Source: Roseibium denhamense
GTDB lineage: Bacteria; Pseudomonadota; Alphaproteobacteria; Rhizobiales; Stappiaceae
Assembly (NCBI RefSeq): GCF_009711415.1
Contig: NZ_SMLZ01000115.1
Coordinates: forward strand, 127,543-191,542
Direction of reading: 5' to 3'
Length of the DNA stretch: 64,000 nucleotides
Below the pieces are notes generated by a model. The model was given only the letters and a program-made list of their open reading frames with translations. It ran no database searches and was not told where the DNA came from. The position numbers and the translations under genes were made by a program. This document shows positions 36,457-45,859 of the stretch, piece after piece; positions within the stretch are counted from its first letter, which is position 1; each line of letters begins with the position of its first letter.

Positions 36457-36818
36457 CGTTCTGGTCGATCCGGTCGTGCGGGCGGTCCCGCTGTCAAATT
36501 GTCAGAAAAGGCCGCTGCCCGGTTTTCAGGCGGCGGTAAAAACGAGTGATATCCCGGTCCCTGGCGCCGCACATTTTGCGTCAGCCGAGGGCCGGGCAAC
36601 TAATTCGCGTCACAGCAATGACTGCCGGGCGGATGGATATTGAGATCCAGTTTCGCATGGCAGGGACATAGCAGCACTTTTCGCGTGAATAAAGCACTTC
36701 CCTTGAATTCTCCCGAATTGCCGGGTCTGGCCGCCTAAAAGAGCGGGAACTTGCGGTTGGGTAACCAAATAGTGACGACTAACGGGCAAGGGTTCATGCA
36801 AAGCGGACGGGGGATTGC
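36457..36818. other. Divergent intergenic region between ileS and the GT87 gene
   Basis: 362 bp with no credible reading frame. A weak hairpin, GCCGCTGCC...CAGGCGGC, lies near 36510-36536, and the stretch nearest the GT87 gene is AT-richer (GGTAACCAAATAGTGACG). Promoters for both genes are expected here; none could be placed. Confidence 0.4.
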
Positions 36819-38090
36819 TTGAACACCGACATTCAGGAAACGGGACAAATTGAGCCATCGCACGGCCGTTCCGGTCTGTGGGACCGTGCCGTTCGCAGGG
36901 CCGAATGGCTGACCTGGGACCGGATCCGCATTGCTTGCGTCTTCTCGGCCATCGGCATGGTGCTTGGCCTTGCTTATCTGCTGCTGTTGCCGAACGCACA
37001 AACGTCGCCGACCGGCCTCCTGATCATGGATTACCTGGCTTACTGGCTGGCGGGCCAGCAAGCCCTGAACGGCACTCCGGGCGTTGTCTACGACACTTTC
37101 GTGTTTCTGGAGATGCAACGGACAATGTCCGGGACTGAGGATTTCCTGACCTTCTTTTATCCGCCGCCCTTCCAGATGATGCTGATGCCGTTTGCGCTGT
37201 TGCCTTACAAGGCCGCCTTCGTGGTATTTGCTGCAACGACAACCGTTTTTCTGGCCTTTGTGTGCCGCCTGATAACCGGAAACTGGGTTTGGGCCATTTG
37301 CCTCATCCTTATTCCGGCAAGCTTCAACAATGTGTTTCATGGCCAGAATGCAGCCCTAACGGCAGCGCTGTTCGGGCTTTTTGCCCTTGGAATTGATCGA
37401 GGCAAATACTGGTGGGCGGGGATCGCGCTTGGGCTTTTGACGATCAAGCCGCAACTCGGAATTCTGGCGCCCTTTGCACTGATCGCATGCTGGAACTGGC
37501 GGGCATTTGCAGGCGCTTCGGCGACCGCGCTCGTGCTGGCCGGGCTGAGTGTACTGGTGCTGGGCAGCAATGTCTGGGTCTTGTTCTGGACCCAGGCGCC
37601 GCTGGCAACGGATATCATGAATGCTGGCAATATAGACTGGGCCAAGATGGTTTCGGTTTATAGCAGTGTCCGGCAACTCGGTGTCGGCCATTCCGCCGCC
37701 ATGGGGGTGCAGGCCTTAACGGGCATTGCGATGCTTGTCTGCGTCTGGCTCGTCTGGTCCAGGTCCGCCGACACCTTCGCGCGGACCGCCGTCTTGGCAG
37801 CGGGCACATTGCTCTCCACGCCTTATGCCCATTCTTACGACGTCCTGGTTCTGGTTGTCCCTTGCGCCTTTCTGATCGTGACCGGAACGGCCAAAGGGTT
37901 CTTGGACTATGAAAAGGCCGGATTGGCCATCGTCATCGGACTTGCCGCATCCACCGCCTCGATCGCGATCCTGTCGGGCGTTCCTATTGCTCCGCTTCTG
38001 CCGGCGCTGATGGTCTGGATGGGCATGCGCCGCGGTTTGGGCGGTGCATCCGTCAAATCTCCTGCCTACGCAGGCGTTCCCGGTGGGTGA
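36819..38090 (+). CDS. GT87 (DUF2029) family membrane glycosyltransferase
   Basis: 423 residues with about ten hydrophobic segments. The family signatures are the acidic loop LLIMDYLAYWLAGQQALNG (about 68-86; the D in MDYL is the likely catalytic base) and FFYPPPFQMMLMPFALLP (about 111-128), followed by KPQLGILAPFALI. GT87 members use polyprenyl-phospho-mannose or similar donors to add sugars on the periplasmic side. The start codon is TTG at 36819, with GGGGG upstream. Its last 38 bp overlap the end of the convergent EamA gene. Product glycan is unknown. Confidence 0.85.
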   Translation: MNTDIQETGQIEPSHGRSGLWDRAVRRAEWLTWDRIRIACVFSAIGMVLGLAYLLLLPNAQTSPTGLLIMDYLAYWLAGQQALNGTPGVVYDTFVFLEMQRTMSGTEDFLTFFYPPPFQMMLMPFALLPYKAAFVVFAATTTVFLAFVCRLITGNWVWAICLILIPASFNNVFHGQNAALTAALFGLFALGIDRGKYWWAGIALGLLTIKPQLGILAPFALIACWNWRAFAGASATALVLAGLSVLVLGSNVWVLFWTQAPLATDIMNAGNIDWAKMVSVYSSVRQLGVGHSAAMGVQALTGIAMLVCVWLVWSRSADTFARTAVLAAGTLLSTPYAHSYDVLVLVVPCAFLIVTGTAKGFLDYEKAGLAIVIGLAASTASIAILSGVPIAPLLPALMVWMGMRRGLGGASVKSPAYAGVPGG

Positions 38091-38973
38091 TGTAAAGTCC
38101 GCTACCGATGATAAGCGCGATTCCGAGCCAGGTCATCGCATCCGGAAAGTCGGCAAACACCAGATACCCAAACAGCGTGGCGCTCACGATTTCAAGATAT
38201 TGAAGCGGAGCCAGTAGACTTGCACTGCCGCGCTGGAATGCGGCCACCACCAGGCCGTGCGCCAGGAACGAAATTGCACCGATGATCAAAAGCAATCCGG
38301 TTTGAGAAAGCGTCGGCATGACGAACGCTGCTTCGCCAAATCCGGCAAGAGTGCCGATCAAAAGCCCCGTACCCAGATAGACAGTGCCGGCAAGACCCGC
38401 GCTGAACTGGATCGTCAGCAGATCGTCCTGGGCCGGCACGATCCGGTTGATGATCAGGTAGCAGGCGAAGACAAAGGCCGTGAACACGGGCAACAGGCTG
38501 ACAAGGCCCAGCTCGGCAAGGTTCGGACGCAGGATGATCAATGCCCCTGCCAGCCCGACAACAATCGCGCTGATCCGGCGCACTCCTACCGGTTCCTTCA
38601 GGATCACCGCGGCCATGATCGTCAGGATCATCGGTTCGACAAAAAAGATGGAAATCGCCGTCGCGACCGACATGTATTTGACCGCAATGAAAAAGCTGAG
38701 CGACGCGGTGGCCAAAAGCAGGCCGCGCGCGTAATTGAGCAGTGGCTGATGTCCGCGCATCTTCAGGAGGCGCCCGGTTCCAACTGCTAGGACCAGGCAG
38801 ATCAGAAATTGGAAGAAAAACCGGCCGAATGTGATTTGAGGCGGCGGCAAATACGCTGACAGATATTTTGCGATGATATCCATCACTGGCACGATCAGCA
38901 TCGCGCTGCTCATCAAGGCTATGGCCAGCATGGGTTCCTCGGCGGCAAACTCCTTGCGCGGAGCGCTGCTCAC
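38053..38973 (-). CDS. EamA/DMT superfamily transporter
   Basis: 306 residues, ten hydrophobic helices in two repeated halves, the drug/metabolite transporter layout: SAMLIVPVMDIIAKYLSAYL opens the first EamA domain, FFVEPMILTIMAAVILKEPVG closes it, and the second half ends QYLEIVSATLFGYLVFADFP. Substrate cannot be told. Its start overlaps the ribF stop by 4 nt, so the two are co-transcribed; a flavin link is possible but such pairs are often chance. The tail overlaps the GT87 gene by 38 bp on the other strand. Confidence 0.92.
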   Translation of the reverse strand: MSSAPRKEFAAEEPMLAIALMSSAMLIVPVMDIIAKYLSAYLPPPQITFGRFFFQFLICLVLAVGTGRLLKMRGHQPLLNYARGLLLATASLSFFIAVKYMSVATAISIFFVEPMILTIMAAVILKEPVGVRRISAIVVGLAGALIILRPNLAELGLVSLLPVFTAFVFACYLIINRIVPAQDDLLTIQFSAGLAGTVYLGTGLLIGTLAGFGEAAFVMPTLSQTGLLLIIGAISFLAHGLVVAAFQRGSASLLAPLQYLEIVSATLFGYLVFADFPDAMTWLGIALIIGSGLYITHRERLRRQEI

Positions 38974-39968
38974 CGGTCCAGTTCCAAAAGCTTCAGATCA
39001 AGTCCGGACAGGGGAGTGATGGATGCGATCGCGGCTTTCGCTTCCGCGCTGTCCAGATCCATCTGCGCCACGAGGGCCTCGGCACTTTCGAATTTTGCTT
39101 CGCCCCTGAGATAGGAAATCAGGTGCACCCGCAACGTCTGACCGTAAAGGTCGCCGGAATAATCGAAGAGGTGCACTTCAAACAGAACAGCCCCGTTGTC
39201 AAACGTCGGGCGGCGTCCATAGCTTGCAACACCGTCATGCCAGCCGTCCTCAGTCTTCACCTTGACCGCATATATCCCGTGAAGCAGCGGGCTGTCCGGG
39301 GCCATGGGAAGGTTGGCTGTCGGGTATCCGAGATCCCGGCCTCTCTTGTCACCATGCTGGACCTTGGCATCAAAAAACCAACGGTAGCCCAAAAGCGCAT
39401 TCGCCTGCGCAATATCACCTGCGCCGAGGCTGTCCCGGATACGGGTGGAGGAAATGACCTCCGCGCCTTCGTCTTCCGCGCGCTGGACGATGGTCACCCC
39501 GAAACCGTTGCTGGCACCGGCCGCCCGCAAATAATCCGGGGTGCCTTGCCGGGCGCGGCCAAAATGAAAATCATATCCGGTGACTGCATGGGAAATGCCG
39601 AGCGTCCCGATGAGAATGTCTTGCACGAAAGCGTCCGCTTCCATGCCGGCGAAATCCTTGTTGAACGGCAGCACCAGCGCGCCGTCCAGCCCGCACGCTT
39701 TCAGCATGTCAGTCTTTTGAACCGGCGGCGTCAGACGGAACACCGGGCGGGATGGATTAAAAACAGTGCGCGGATGCGGCTCAAACGTCATGGCAAAAAC
39801 CGGGTGATGCGTTCCGTGGCCCAGCCCCAAGGCAGCATCCAGAACGGCGCGATGGCCGCGATGGACACCATCGAAATTGCCGATGGCAACAACACCGCCT
39901 TTGAGGGAACTTGGAAATGTTTCGAGTGTTTCTGCGATCAGAAAATCAGTCGAATCAGCCGGGAGCAT
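38970..39968 (-). CDS. ribF: Bifunctional riboflavin kinase / FAD synthetase
   Basis: Converts riboflavin to FMN and FMN to FAD in the cytosol. The N-terminal adenylyltransferase domain has GGVVAIGNFDGVHRGHRAVL (about 24-43) and SSTRIRDSLGAGDIAQAN (about 170-187). The C-terminal kinase domain has GYPTANL, HGIYAVKV and DLYGQTLRVHLISYLRGEAKF. The ATG at 39968 is preferred: an in-frame ATG at 40085 would add 39 residues with clustered cysteines and no family counterpart. No FMN riboswitch is visible upstream. The EamA gene overlaps its stop by 4 nt. Confidence 0.96.
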   Translation of the reverse strand: MLPADSTDFLIAETLETFPSSLKGGVVAIGNFDGVHRGHRAVLDAALGLGHGTHHPVFAMTFEPHPRTVFNPSRPVFRLTPPVQKTDMLKACGLDGALVLPFNKDFAGMEADAFVQDILIGTLGISHAVTGYDFHFGRARQGTPDYLRAAGASNGFGVTIVQRAEDEGAEVISSTRIRDSLGAGDIAQANALLGYRWFFDAKVQHGDKRGRDLGYPTANLPMAPDSPLLHGIYAVKVKTEDGWHDGVASYGRRPTFDNGAVLFEVHLFDYSGDLYGQTLRVHLISYLRGEAKFESAEALVAQMDLDSAEAKAAIASITPLSGLDLKLLELDR

Positions 39969-40149
39969 ATAATGGAACCTTTGCGCAAGACGCCGGGCGG
40001 GAATGATCACCCGGCAGCAGGACACACAAAAAAGGGGGCGGACCACACGGGGGGGCCGTCCAATTGGCGTGGACCCTGCCGTCATGCGCTGAAAAGGTCA
40101 AGGATGCGTTTGTGCCGCACCGTGCCCGGCTTCAACAGGGCCGGTTCAC

Positions 40150-40602
40150 TCAAAGCCGTTCGGTGGGCGGCCCATCAGCCCGGCCCGGGACCTTGACCAG
40201 GGCTTCACCGTCCAGAACGATTGTGCCGTCCACTTCGCAGGCACAGGACAGACGGGCGCGTTTCCCGCGTTCCATGAGTTCCTCCACGGTAACCCTTACG
40301 ATGACATCATCGCCAATCTTGACCGGTGCCTTGAAATTCAGCGTCTGCGAGAGATAAATCGCGCCAGGGCCGGGAAGGCGGGTCCCCAGGACTGCCGAAA
40401 TGAGGCTGGCCGTGTAGAGGCCGTGGGCGATTCGCGTCTTGAACGGCGTGCGGGCTGCGAAGTGTTCGGACAAGTGGATCGGATTGCGATCTCCGGAGAC
40501 TTCCGCAAAACCTACGACATCCGAAGAGCTGACATGTTTCGTCAAGACTTCGCTCATCCCGACTTTAAGATCTTCGAAATAAAGTGTCTGTAACTCAAGC
40601 AT
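40150..40602 (-). CDS. MaoC-family (R)-specific enoyl-CoA hydratase
   Basis: 150 residues of hotdog fold. The hydratase 2 signature is present: FAEVSGDRNPIHLSEHFA, with the catalytic Asp and His five residues apart (DRNPIH), then RIAHGLYTASLISAVLGTRLPGPG. Small MaoC/PhaJ-type proteins hydrate trans-2-enoyl-CoA to (R)-3-hydroxyacyl-CoA and often feed polyhydroxyalkanoate synthesis. The ATG at 40602 is favoured (GGGGTAG upstream) over one at 40671. No pha genes are seen nearby. It lies between ribF and cheY. Confidence 0.9.
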   Translation of the reverse strand: MLELQTLYFEDLKVGMSEVLTKHVSSSDVVGFAEVSGDRNPIHLSEHFAARTPFKTRIAHGLYTASLISAVLGTRLPGPGAIYLSQTLNFKAPVKIGDDVIVRVTVEELMERGKRARLSCACEVDGTIVLDGEALVKVPGRADGPPTERL

Positions 40603-40851
40603 TGAAATTTCTACCCCGTCCGGTGCTGCAAAAGCAGCGCAGACGCTAGGCGGCCCGCGCTCTTCAGGCAATTGGGCTTTGGACCAAGAAAAAAGCGTCT
40701 GAAATTAACGGTCTTTTCAGGGCCTGACGGTAAAGTGGTTTGAGTGTGGGGAGGTGAGGACACAAGTTATGTGTCGCTCTCCTTCAAAGTCATAACGCGT
40801 TCCAACGGCCCACGGCCAGGGGCCGCGCAAATTGACAGTATGGAGTAGACA

Positions 40852-41235
40852 ATGGCCCTTGATCTTCAGATGCCGGTCCTCGTGGTCGATGACTACAAGA
40901 CGATGATTCGCATCATTCGCAATCTGCTGAAACAGCTCGGTTTCGAAGATATTGACGATGCTGCGGACGGCACCGAAGCTTTGGAAAAAATGAAGCAGCG
41001 CCGCTACGGCCTTGTGATTTCCGACTGGAACATGGAACCGATGACCGGCTACGAGCTGCTGAAGCAGGTTCGTGCGGACGGCTCCCTGAGCAAGACACCA
41101 TTCATCATGGTGACGGCAGAATCCAAGACTGAAAACGTGATCGCGGCCAAGAAGGCCGGGGTGAACAACTACATCGTGAAGCCGTTCAACGCCCAGACGT
41201 TGAAAGGCAAGATCGAAGCCGTCTTCTCCGATTAA
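40852..41235 (+). CDS. cheY: Chemotaxis response regulator CheY
   Basis: 127 residues, a single receiver domain. Phosphorylation site Asp58 in VISDWNMEPM, acidic pocket Asp13-Asp14, Thr88 in MVTAE and Lys110 in YIVKPF are all in place. ISDWNMEPMTG is the sequence typical of true CheY proteins that bind the flagellar switch. GGAGTAGACA lies just before the ATG. A CheZ-like phosphatase gene follows after 127 bp on the same strand, so signal and off-switch are encoded together. No CheA or receptor gene is in view. Confidence 0.95.
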   Translation: MALDLQMPVLVVDDYKTMIRIIRNLLKQLGFEDIDDAADGTEALEKMKQRRYGLVISDWNMEPMTGYELLKQVRADGSLSKTPFIMVTAESKTENVIAAKKAGVNNYIVKPFNAQTLKGKIEAVFSD

Positions 41236-41362
41236 GAACGCGTACCAGGCGGGGGCACATTTTGAGCGCTTCCGCCGGCACCGGTAGGACGAACCGAAGC
41301 GTTTTTGGCGGGCAAGGCAGGCAGCCGGGCGCGCGCGGGGCTGTCCGGAGAGTTTTAGCGGA

Positions 41363-42094
41363 ATGCTTGTGGTGTTCCGCCCTTCGGAGGATGCGGAACG
41401 CATGGAAAGGCTAGATCTGATGGCCCATATGAAACAAGAAAATGTCGCTCGGGTCATCGATTTTCTCGAAGAGAACAAAAGCAAGGATGGCGAAGTCTCC
41501 CTGACCGACGTCATGCATCTCGCTGAGGTCATGTCGGGGTCGATGTTCGACTTCCTGTCCACGGTTCAGCCGGCTGTGACGGAAGAACTGACCATGATTG
41601 CGCGGGAAATCACGCGCATGAAAGATGAGATTTCCAATCTCCGCGCCAACGACATGACGGGGCACAAGATTCCGGATGCCGGCCGGGAGCTCGATGCAAT
41701 CGTCGAGGCAACGGAAGATGCCACCAACACGATCATGGAAGCGGCCGAGGAGATCATGGGCGCTGACACAAGCGACCCGGAAGCCTATCAGGAGCTGGTC
41801 TCCAACAAGATGATCGGCATTTTTGAGGCCTGCACGTTCCAGGACATTACCGGCCAGCGGATTTCAAAGGTTGTTGAGACCTTGCGCTTCATTGATGAGC
41901 GTGTGGCGTCTTTCATCGAACGGTTGCGCATTCCCGAAGATCTGGACGCTGTCCTGGAGGAGAGCGAGAAGGAAAAGCGGGCCCGCGAACTGATCCTGCA
42001 TGGACCGCAAATGGCCGGCGAAGGTGTATCGCAAGATGATATCGATGCGATGATGGGTGGCGGACAGGCCGACATCGACAAGTTATTCGACTAA
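41363..42094 (+). CDS. cheZ: CheZ-like protein phosphatase paired with cheY
   Basis: 243 residues, nearly all helix. ACTFQDITGQRISKVVETL (156-174) holds Asp161 and Gln165 with the exact spacing of the CheZ catalytic pair (Asp143, Gln147 in E. coli). The last residues GQADIDKLFD, and a second similar acidic element SQDDIDAMM, form a CheY-docking tail. The start is uncertain: ATG at 41363, or ATG at 41402 behind GGAGG at long spacing. It follows cheY on the same strand and is closed by a strong terminator. It shares core and tail with the orphan copy at 3523-4275. Expected to dephosphorylate CheY-P in the cytosol. Confidence 0.87.
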   Translation: MLVVFRPSEDAERMERLDLMAHMKQENVARVIDFLEENKSKDGEVSLTDVMHLAEVMSGSMFDFLSTVQPAVTEELTMIAREITRMKDEISNLRANDMTGHKIPDAGRELDAIVEATEDATNTIMEAAEEIMGADTSDPEAYQELVSNKMIGIFEACTFQDITGQRISKVVETLRFIDERVASFIERLRIPEDLDAVLEESEKEKRARELILHGPQMAGEGVSQDDIDAMMGGGQADIDKLFD

Positions 42095-42117
42095 CCATCC
42101 GAACAATTTGGCAACAA

Positions 42118-42152
42118 AAATGGCTGCCTTGTCAGGCGGCCATTTCTGTTTT
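42118..42152 (+). terminator. Terminator of cheY-cheZ
   Basis: AAATGGC and GCCATTT flank an inner GCCT/AGGC pair around a 4-nt loop, followed by CTGTTTT. It begins 23 bp after the cheZ stop. Confidence 0.85.
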
Positions 42153-42184
42153 GGCTTGGTGACCCGGCTTCGCCGCCGCGCCGC

Positions 42185-43012
42185 CTATTGATCAATCAGA
42201 CCGGCGGCATAGGCAATGGCGCGCTGATAGTTGCCGCTGTCATTCCAGGACGACAAGACCCGGAAATTGGCGGACCCGTCCGCGAAGGGCCGTCCGCCGC
42301 GCCAGCCATTCTGGCGCAGCATGTTGGCAGCCGTTGCCAGCGCGTCGGCTGCATTATTGGGATCCGCGCGGCCATCGCCATTGCCATCCTGGGCAAACCG
42401 GACCCAGTTGCCCGCAAGAAACTGCATGTGTCCCAGTTCGCCGGAGGGGCCGCCCCGGCTGTTGCTGGTGATCAGGCCCCGGTCGACAAGCTGCAGCGCT
42501 GCAATCGCGTCATCTTCAAAGCGCGGATGGCGGCGGCAGTAGGACGCAAGGGTCACGGCGCCGTTCACGATCGGGGTATCGCCTGTATAGCCGCCCCAGC
42601 TCGTCTCATAGCCCCAGATCGCTACCAGAAGGGAGCCCGGCACGCCATAGCGCTGTTCGATTGCTTGGAACAGCCTGGCGTTTTGCTGAAGCCGGCGTTT
42701 AGCGCTGGAGACAAAGGAATTGACACTCGAAAACCGGCTCTTCAAGAACTGTTCGGGACTGCGGTAGCGCATGCTGGACTGGGAGGCCGGGTTGGATTCA
42801 AACCGCCAGGTAATGCCGGAGAGCCGCGCTTGCTGCAGCGCCTGCATGCCGCGCTGCCCCACGCCATAGGAGGCCGCCTGCTGCGCCAGCTGCTGTTTAT
42901 AGGCGTTGAACTGCCCCTTGCTGGTGATGCATGTCGCGGCCACGGCCGGTGTTGCCATGAATACGGCAGCCACCGCCGCCACGACGCGCCATGCGGCCCG
43001 CTTTGATGTCAT
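42185..43012 (-). CDS. Lytic murein transglycosylase (MltB-like)
   Basis: 275 residues from the ATG at 43012, which has GGGAG 6 nt upstream. Signal peptide to about residue 25 (ATPAVAA). The transglycosylase domain has the catalytic Glu in VAIWGYETSWGGYTG (about 117-131), then GAVTLASYCRRHPRFEDDAI and SGELGHMQFLAGNWVRFAQDGNG; the latter is the calcium-loop-like DGNGDGRADPNNAADA. The start is an arginine-poor N-terminal region with Cys before a QF-rich helix. It cleaves glycan strands in the periplasm. Family GH103 is the likely group. It is monocistronic. Confidence 0.92.
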   Translation of the reverse strand: MTSKRAAWRVVAAVAAVFMATPAVAATCITSKGQFNAYKQQLAQQAASYGVGQRGMQALQQARLSGITWRFESNPASQSSMRYRSPEQFLKSRFSSVNSFVSSAKRRLQQNARLFQAIEQRYGVPGSLLVAIWGYETSWGGYTGDTPIVNGAVTLASYCRRHPRFEDDAIAALQLVDRGLITSNSRGGPSGELGHMQFLAGNWVRFAQDGNGDGRADPNNAADALATAANMLRQNGWRGGRPFADGSANFRVLSSWNDSGNYQRAIAYAAGLIDQ

Positions 43013-43331
43013 ATTCATCTCCCGATTCAGGTCATCCAAGATCTTACTGACAAATACACCTGCGTCACTTTCACGACTTTCACTGATAGCATACTTGGAT
43101 TTGCAGCCTTGCAAACCGGTTGTTTGTGAAAGAAACCGCCAAGGCCTTTCACTTTGCACTCAAATCGGGATCGGCATGTGAACGAAAGATGTCTTTCAAC
43201 AAAAACCGTCGAAAGGCTCATGTTTCTGTGTCATGCGGTGCTTAGACGGCCCGTGAACGCCTGAGAGGCCCGCCAGCGTAACCGGTTTCCTGACCGTGTG
43301 TTGTGAGATGCGCCCGCGACCAAGAATTTGC
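43013..43331. other. Intergenic stretch of lower GC
   Basis: 319 bp with no credible reading frame. It is less GC-rich than the neighbouring genes. The part near 43013-43160 carries the promoter of the transglycosylase gene by position; nothing else could be identified. Confidence 0.4.
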
Positions 43332-44510
43332 CTAGTCTTTCGAGACGCTGCTGAGTGATTCCCGAATATCGCTTCGAAGGTTGTTTGCCCGTAGGATGAG
43401 TATATCCATTTGCTGGACAGTCTCGCGCGCACCGACTTCGCCGTACCAGAAAAAATGGTTCCCGGGGACCCGTGCGTTTAGGGCTCCTGACGTGGCATAA
43501 GATATGCGATCCATAAGGCTTTGCCATGCTGCGGGACTAATGTCTTCGGATTTGGAAAGCACAGGTAAAACCAGGTTTCGATAAAGATGTTGAACCTGAT
43601 AGAGCCCCCAGTTGCCGCGGTCGGTCAAAGCATGATCGTTGTCCAGCACCTTGTTGCCGGAAATCGTGACTACAAATGGGAAATCCGTGACCTTCAAACC
43701 GCCCGTATCGGCCAATGACCAATTAAGGTCTTCGACAAACTCACCGTTCTCATAGCGCGAGGCGATCATGATTGCGTTGAGTGCCACTGGAATATCGCCC
43801 AAAACATCCGCTTCGAACGTTGGCCAGGGCATGATTTCATGACCGTTCAATTGATCCTGCGCGACCACATATTTCTTAAACAAGTCATAGAATTGCGGCG
43901 CTCTCGACAATCCGTTTGAGGCCTTCGAAATCGCACCTGGCGCCGCCAGGAGAAGAGGGATTGGCGGCGTGGAGGCAATCGAGACATAAAGGCTCATATC
44001 AAGACCTGCGGCTTGCGACGCCTCGTAGACCGATTGCGCAATCTGGCCACCGGCACTCCAGCCCAGAACAATTACCTTTCCTGATAACTTATGCTGGTCG
44101 ATATAGTGTTTGGCAACCGCCGCAACCTGTTTGCCCCAATCCCGGATAGAAAAGGCAGGATAGGCCTTTGAATAGACCTTGTTGCCTGTTGGATAGGAAG
44201 ATCCGAGGAAGGAATATCCTCGCTCGCCAAGCCAGTGAGCCAAAAAGTCCCGCTCGTTCCCACCCGGATATCCGTACGCAACTCTCGCCAGGTGAAAACC
44301 GCCTGGTACGAAGATAACCAGGGGTTTTTCCGGATCTCCAGCCTTGAAATAATTCAAGGTCTCGATCCCATTGGTTAGAAGCATCTCCTCGCCCGGATAA
44401 AGGCCCGCTTGATCCGGGACGCTCTTGACAGTCCATGGTTCGCTAGCGTGAACGGCGCTAAAAAAGAACAGGAACACAAGTCCTGATGCAAACTTCAGTA
44501 TTGCAGTCAT
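43332..44510 (-). CDS. Alpha/beta hydrolase fold protein, secreted
   Basis: 392 residues from MTAILKFASGLVFLFFFSAV, a signal peptide ending at about VHASEP. The nucleophile elbow GWSAGG (about 151-156, in KVIVLGWSAGGQIAQSV) and the oxyanion region FVPGGFHLARVAYG are clear. A C-terminal His, in VPGNHFFWYGE, may complete the triad. The protein lies in a stretch of lower GC (43013-44870) with long flanking gaps, which hints at lateral acquisition. No operon partner. Substrate is unknown; esterase or peptidase-like activity possible. An in-frame ATG at 44591 is less likely because it lies before the signal peptide. Confidence 0.75.
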   Translation of the reverse strand: MTAILKFASGLVFLFFFSAVHASEPWTVKSVPDQAGLYPGEEMLLTNGIETLNYFKAGDPEKPLVIFVPGGFHLARVAYGYPGGNERDFLAHWLGERGYSFLGSSYPTGNKVYSKAYPAFSIRDWGKQVAAVAKHYIDQHKLSGKVIVLGWSAGGQIAQSVYEASQAAGLDMSLYVSIASTPPIPLLLAAPGAISKASNGLSRAPQFYDLFKKYVVAQDQLNGHEIMPWPTFEADVLGDIPVALNAIMIASRYENGEFVEDLNWSLADTGGLKVTDFPFVVTISGNKVLDNDHALTDRGNWGLYQVQHLYRNLVLPVLSKSEDISPAAWQSLMDRISYATSGALNARVPGNHFFWYGEVGARETVQQMDILILRANNLRSDIRESLSSVSKD

Positions 44511-44870
44511 GAAGGCCCCGCGTTTTTTGAGGTACCCTGAACTAATTATGTGGACGGTTCCATCCTGCTTGACGAGCTCCAACGACGTCAACCCAAGTGG
44601 GCATCACGTCTATGGCGCTCATTCTCAGCGGAATCAATTTCGTCAAAGAGCGGTCAGCCAAAGCAATCACGCACAGGATACCCACGGCACCTTTTTTGAA
44701 AACAAAAAGTGCTTCCTTCACAAACCGGTTTCGGCTTTGATTACTTCAATGTGCGGGTGTTTTGCCGGTGAAGGACGACTTCCGCCTGCTTAACACAGCG
44801 TCGATTAAAAGCTGAAGGCTGCCGGTCAGGTTTGGCCAATTGTATGCCGCAGCTCATTCAATTAAGAGAG
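44511..44870. other. Intergenic stretch of lower GC
   Basis: 360 bp with no reading frame or hairpin that I would support. It separates two minus-strand genes, and the promoter of the alpha/beta hydrolase gene should lie in it. Confidence 0.4.
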
Positions 44871-45746
44871 CTACCACCAAAGCCGGGGCAGGGCGGCGCG
44901 GGCGCGCAGGCCCTCTTCGACCAGGCGCTTGCGGATGAGCTGTTCTTCCGGCGCTTCCGACGGGCCGAAATCGGAGGCATGAATGCCCGCGGTGATGAAA
45001 AGAACATCGATATCCTGGGAAACCGCCCCCCGGATATCGGTTGGTAGCCCGTCGCCGATTGCCAGGACATCCTGCTTGGCAATGGCGTGGCCGGCATGTT
45101 CGCCAAGACGGGCAAGGGCCGCTTCATAAATTGGCGCGTGCGGCTTGCCCAAAATGGCGACTTCGCCGCCCAGATCCTCATAAAGCCGGGCCAGCGCCCC
45201 GGCACACCAGACCAGCTTGTCGCCCCGTTCCACCACGATATCCGGATTGGCGCAGATCATGGGAAGGCCGCGTTTGGCGAGCTTTTCCAGGCGCTCTCGG
45301 TAGTCATCGGGGGTTTCTGTCTCATCATCAGCAAGCCCCGTGCAGCTGATCGCGACCGCCTCGTCATCCTTGTCGGTGAAGGTTGCCTCAAGGCCGTGAT
45401 AAAGCGGCTGGTCCCGGTTGGGGCCGATATGAAGCAGCGTGTTGCTGCCTTGGGCGACCAGAAGCCCCCGCGTGACATCGCCTGATGAGATGATGCTGTC
45501 ATAGGCTGCGCGCGGCACGCCCAGCCCGGTCAGCATGTCTTCAACAGCGCTGGCCGGACGCGGGGCGTTTGTGATCAGAACCACCGGACCACCGGTCTCC
45601 TCGCGATAGGTCTGCAGGGCCTGGTGAGCTGCTTCAAAGGCGGCGACACCATTGTGCAAGACGCCCCACACGTCGCTGAGGATCCCCTTGTAGGACGGGG
45701 CCAGGGCCTTGAGCCCGTCAACAAGAAGCGGTGCAGAAACTGTCAT
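44871..45746 (-). CDS. HAD-superfamily hydrolase, TIGR01459 type
   Basis: 291 residues. Motif I reads GILSDVWGVLHNGV (about 21-34), motif II in VVLITNAPRPAS, and motif III/IV GDGLPTDIRGAV after GKPHAPIYE. The DVWGVLHNG form, with Val where a second Asp usually stands, is typical of this alphaproteobacterial family, close to 4-nitrophenylphosphatase/NagD. Substrate unknown; sugar phosphate or nucleotide likely. The gene is divergent from mutL across 113 bp. Confidence 0.9.
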   Translation of the reverse strand: MTVSAPLLVDGLKALAPSYKGILSDVWGVLHNGVAAFEAAHQALQTYREETGGPVVLITNAPRPASAVEDMLTGLGVPRAAYDSIISSGDVTRGLLVAQGSNTLLHIGPNRDQPLYHGLEATFTDKDDEAVAISCTGLADDETETPDDYRERLEKLAKRGLPMICANPDIVVERGDKLVWCAGALARLYEDLGGEVAILGKPHAPIYEAALARLGEHAGHAIAKQDVLAIGDGLPTDIRGAVSQDIDVLFITAGIHASDFGPSEAPEEQLIRKRLVEEGLRARAALPRLWW

Positions 45747-45859
45747 GGTGGATCACTCGGGCCGGTTGAGATCTGATAGGATTAGAAAAGAATCGAGGCA
45801 AACTCGGCGCGGACAATATAGGAACCGGGCACAGTGTGAAACCGGCCAAAGGGACTTTC

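Noticed and set aside
39123..40196. 357-codon frame antisense to ribF
   Set aside because: No domain or ribosome site, and ribF is intact with its motifs.
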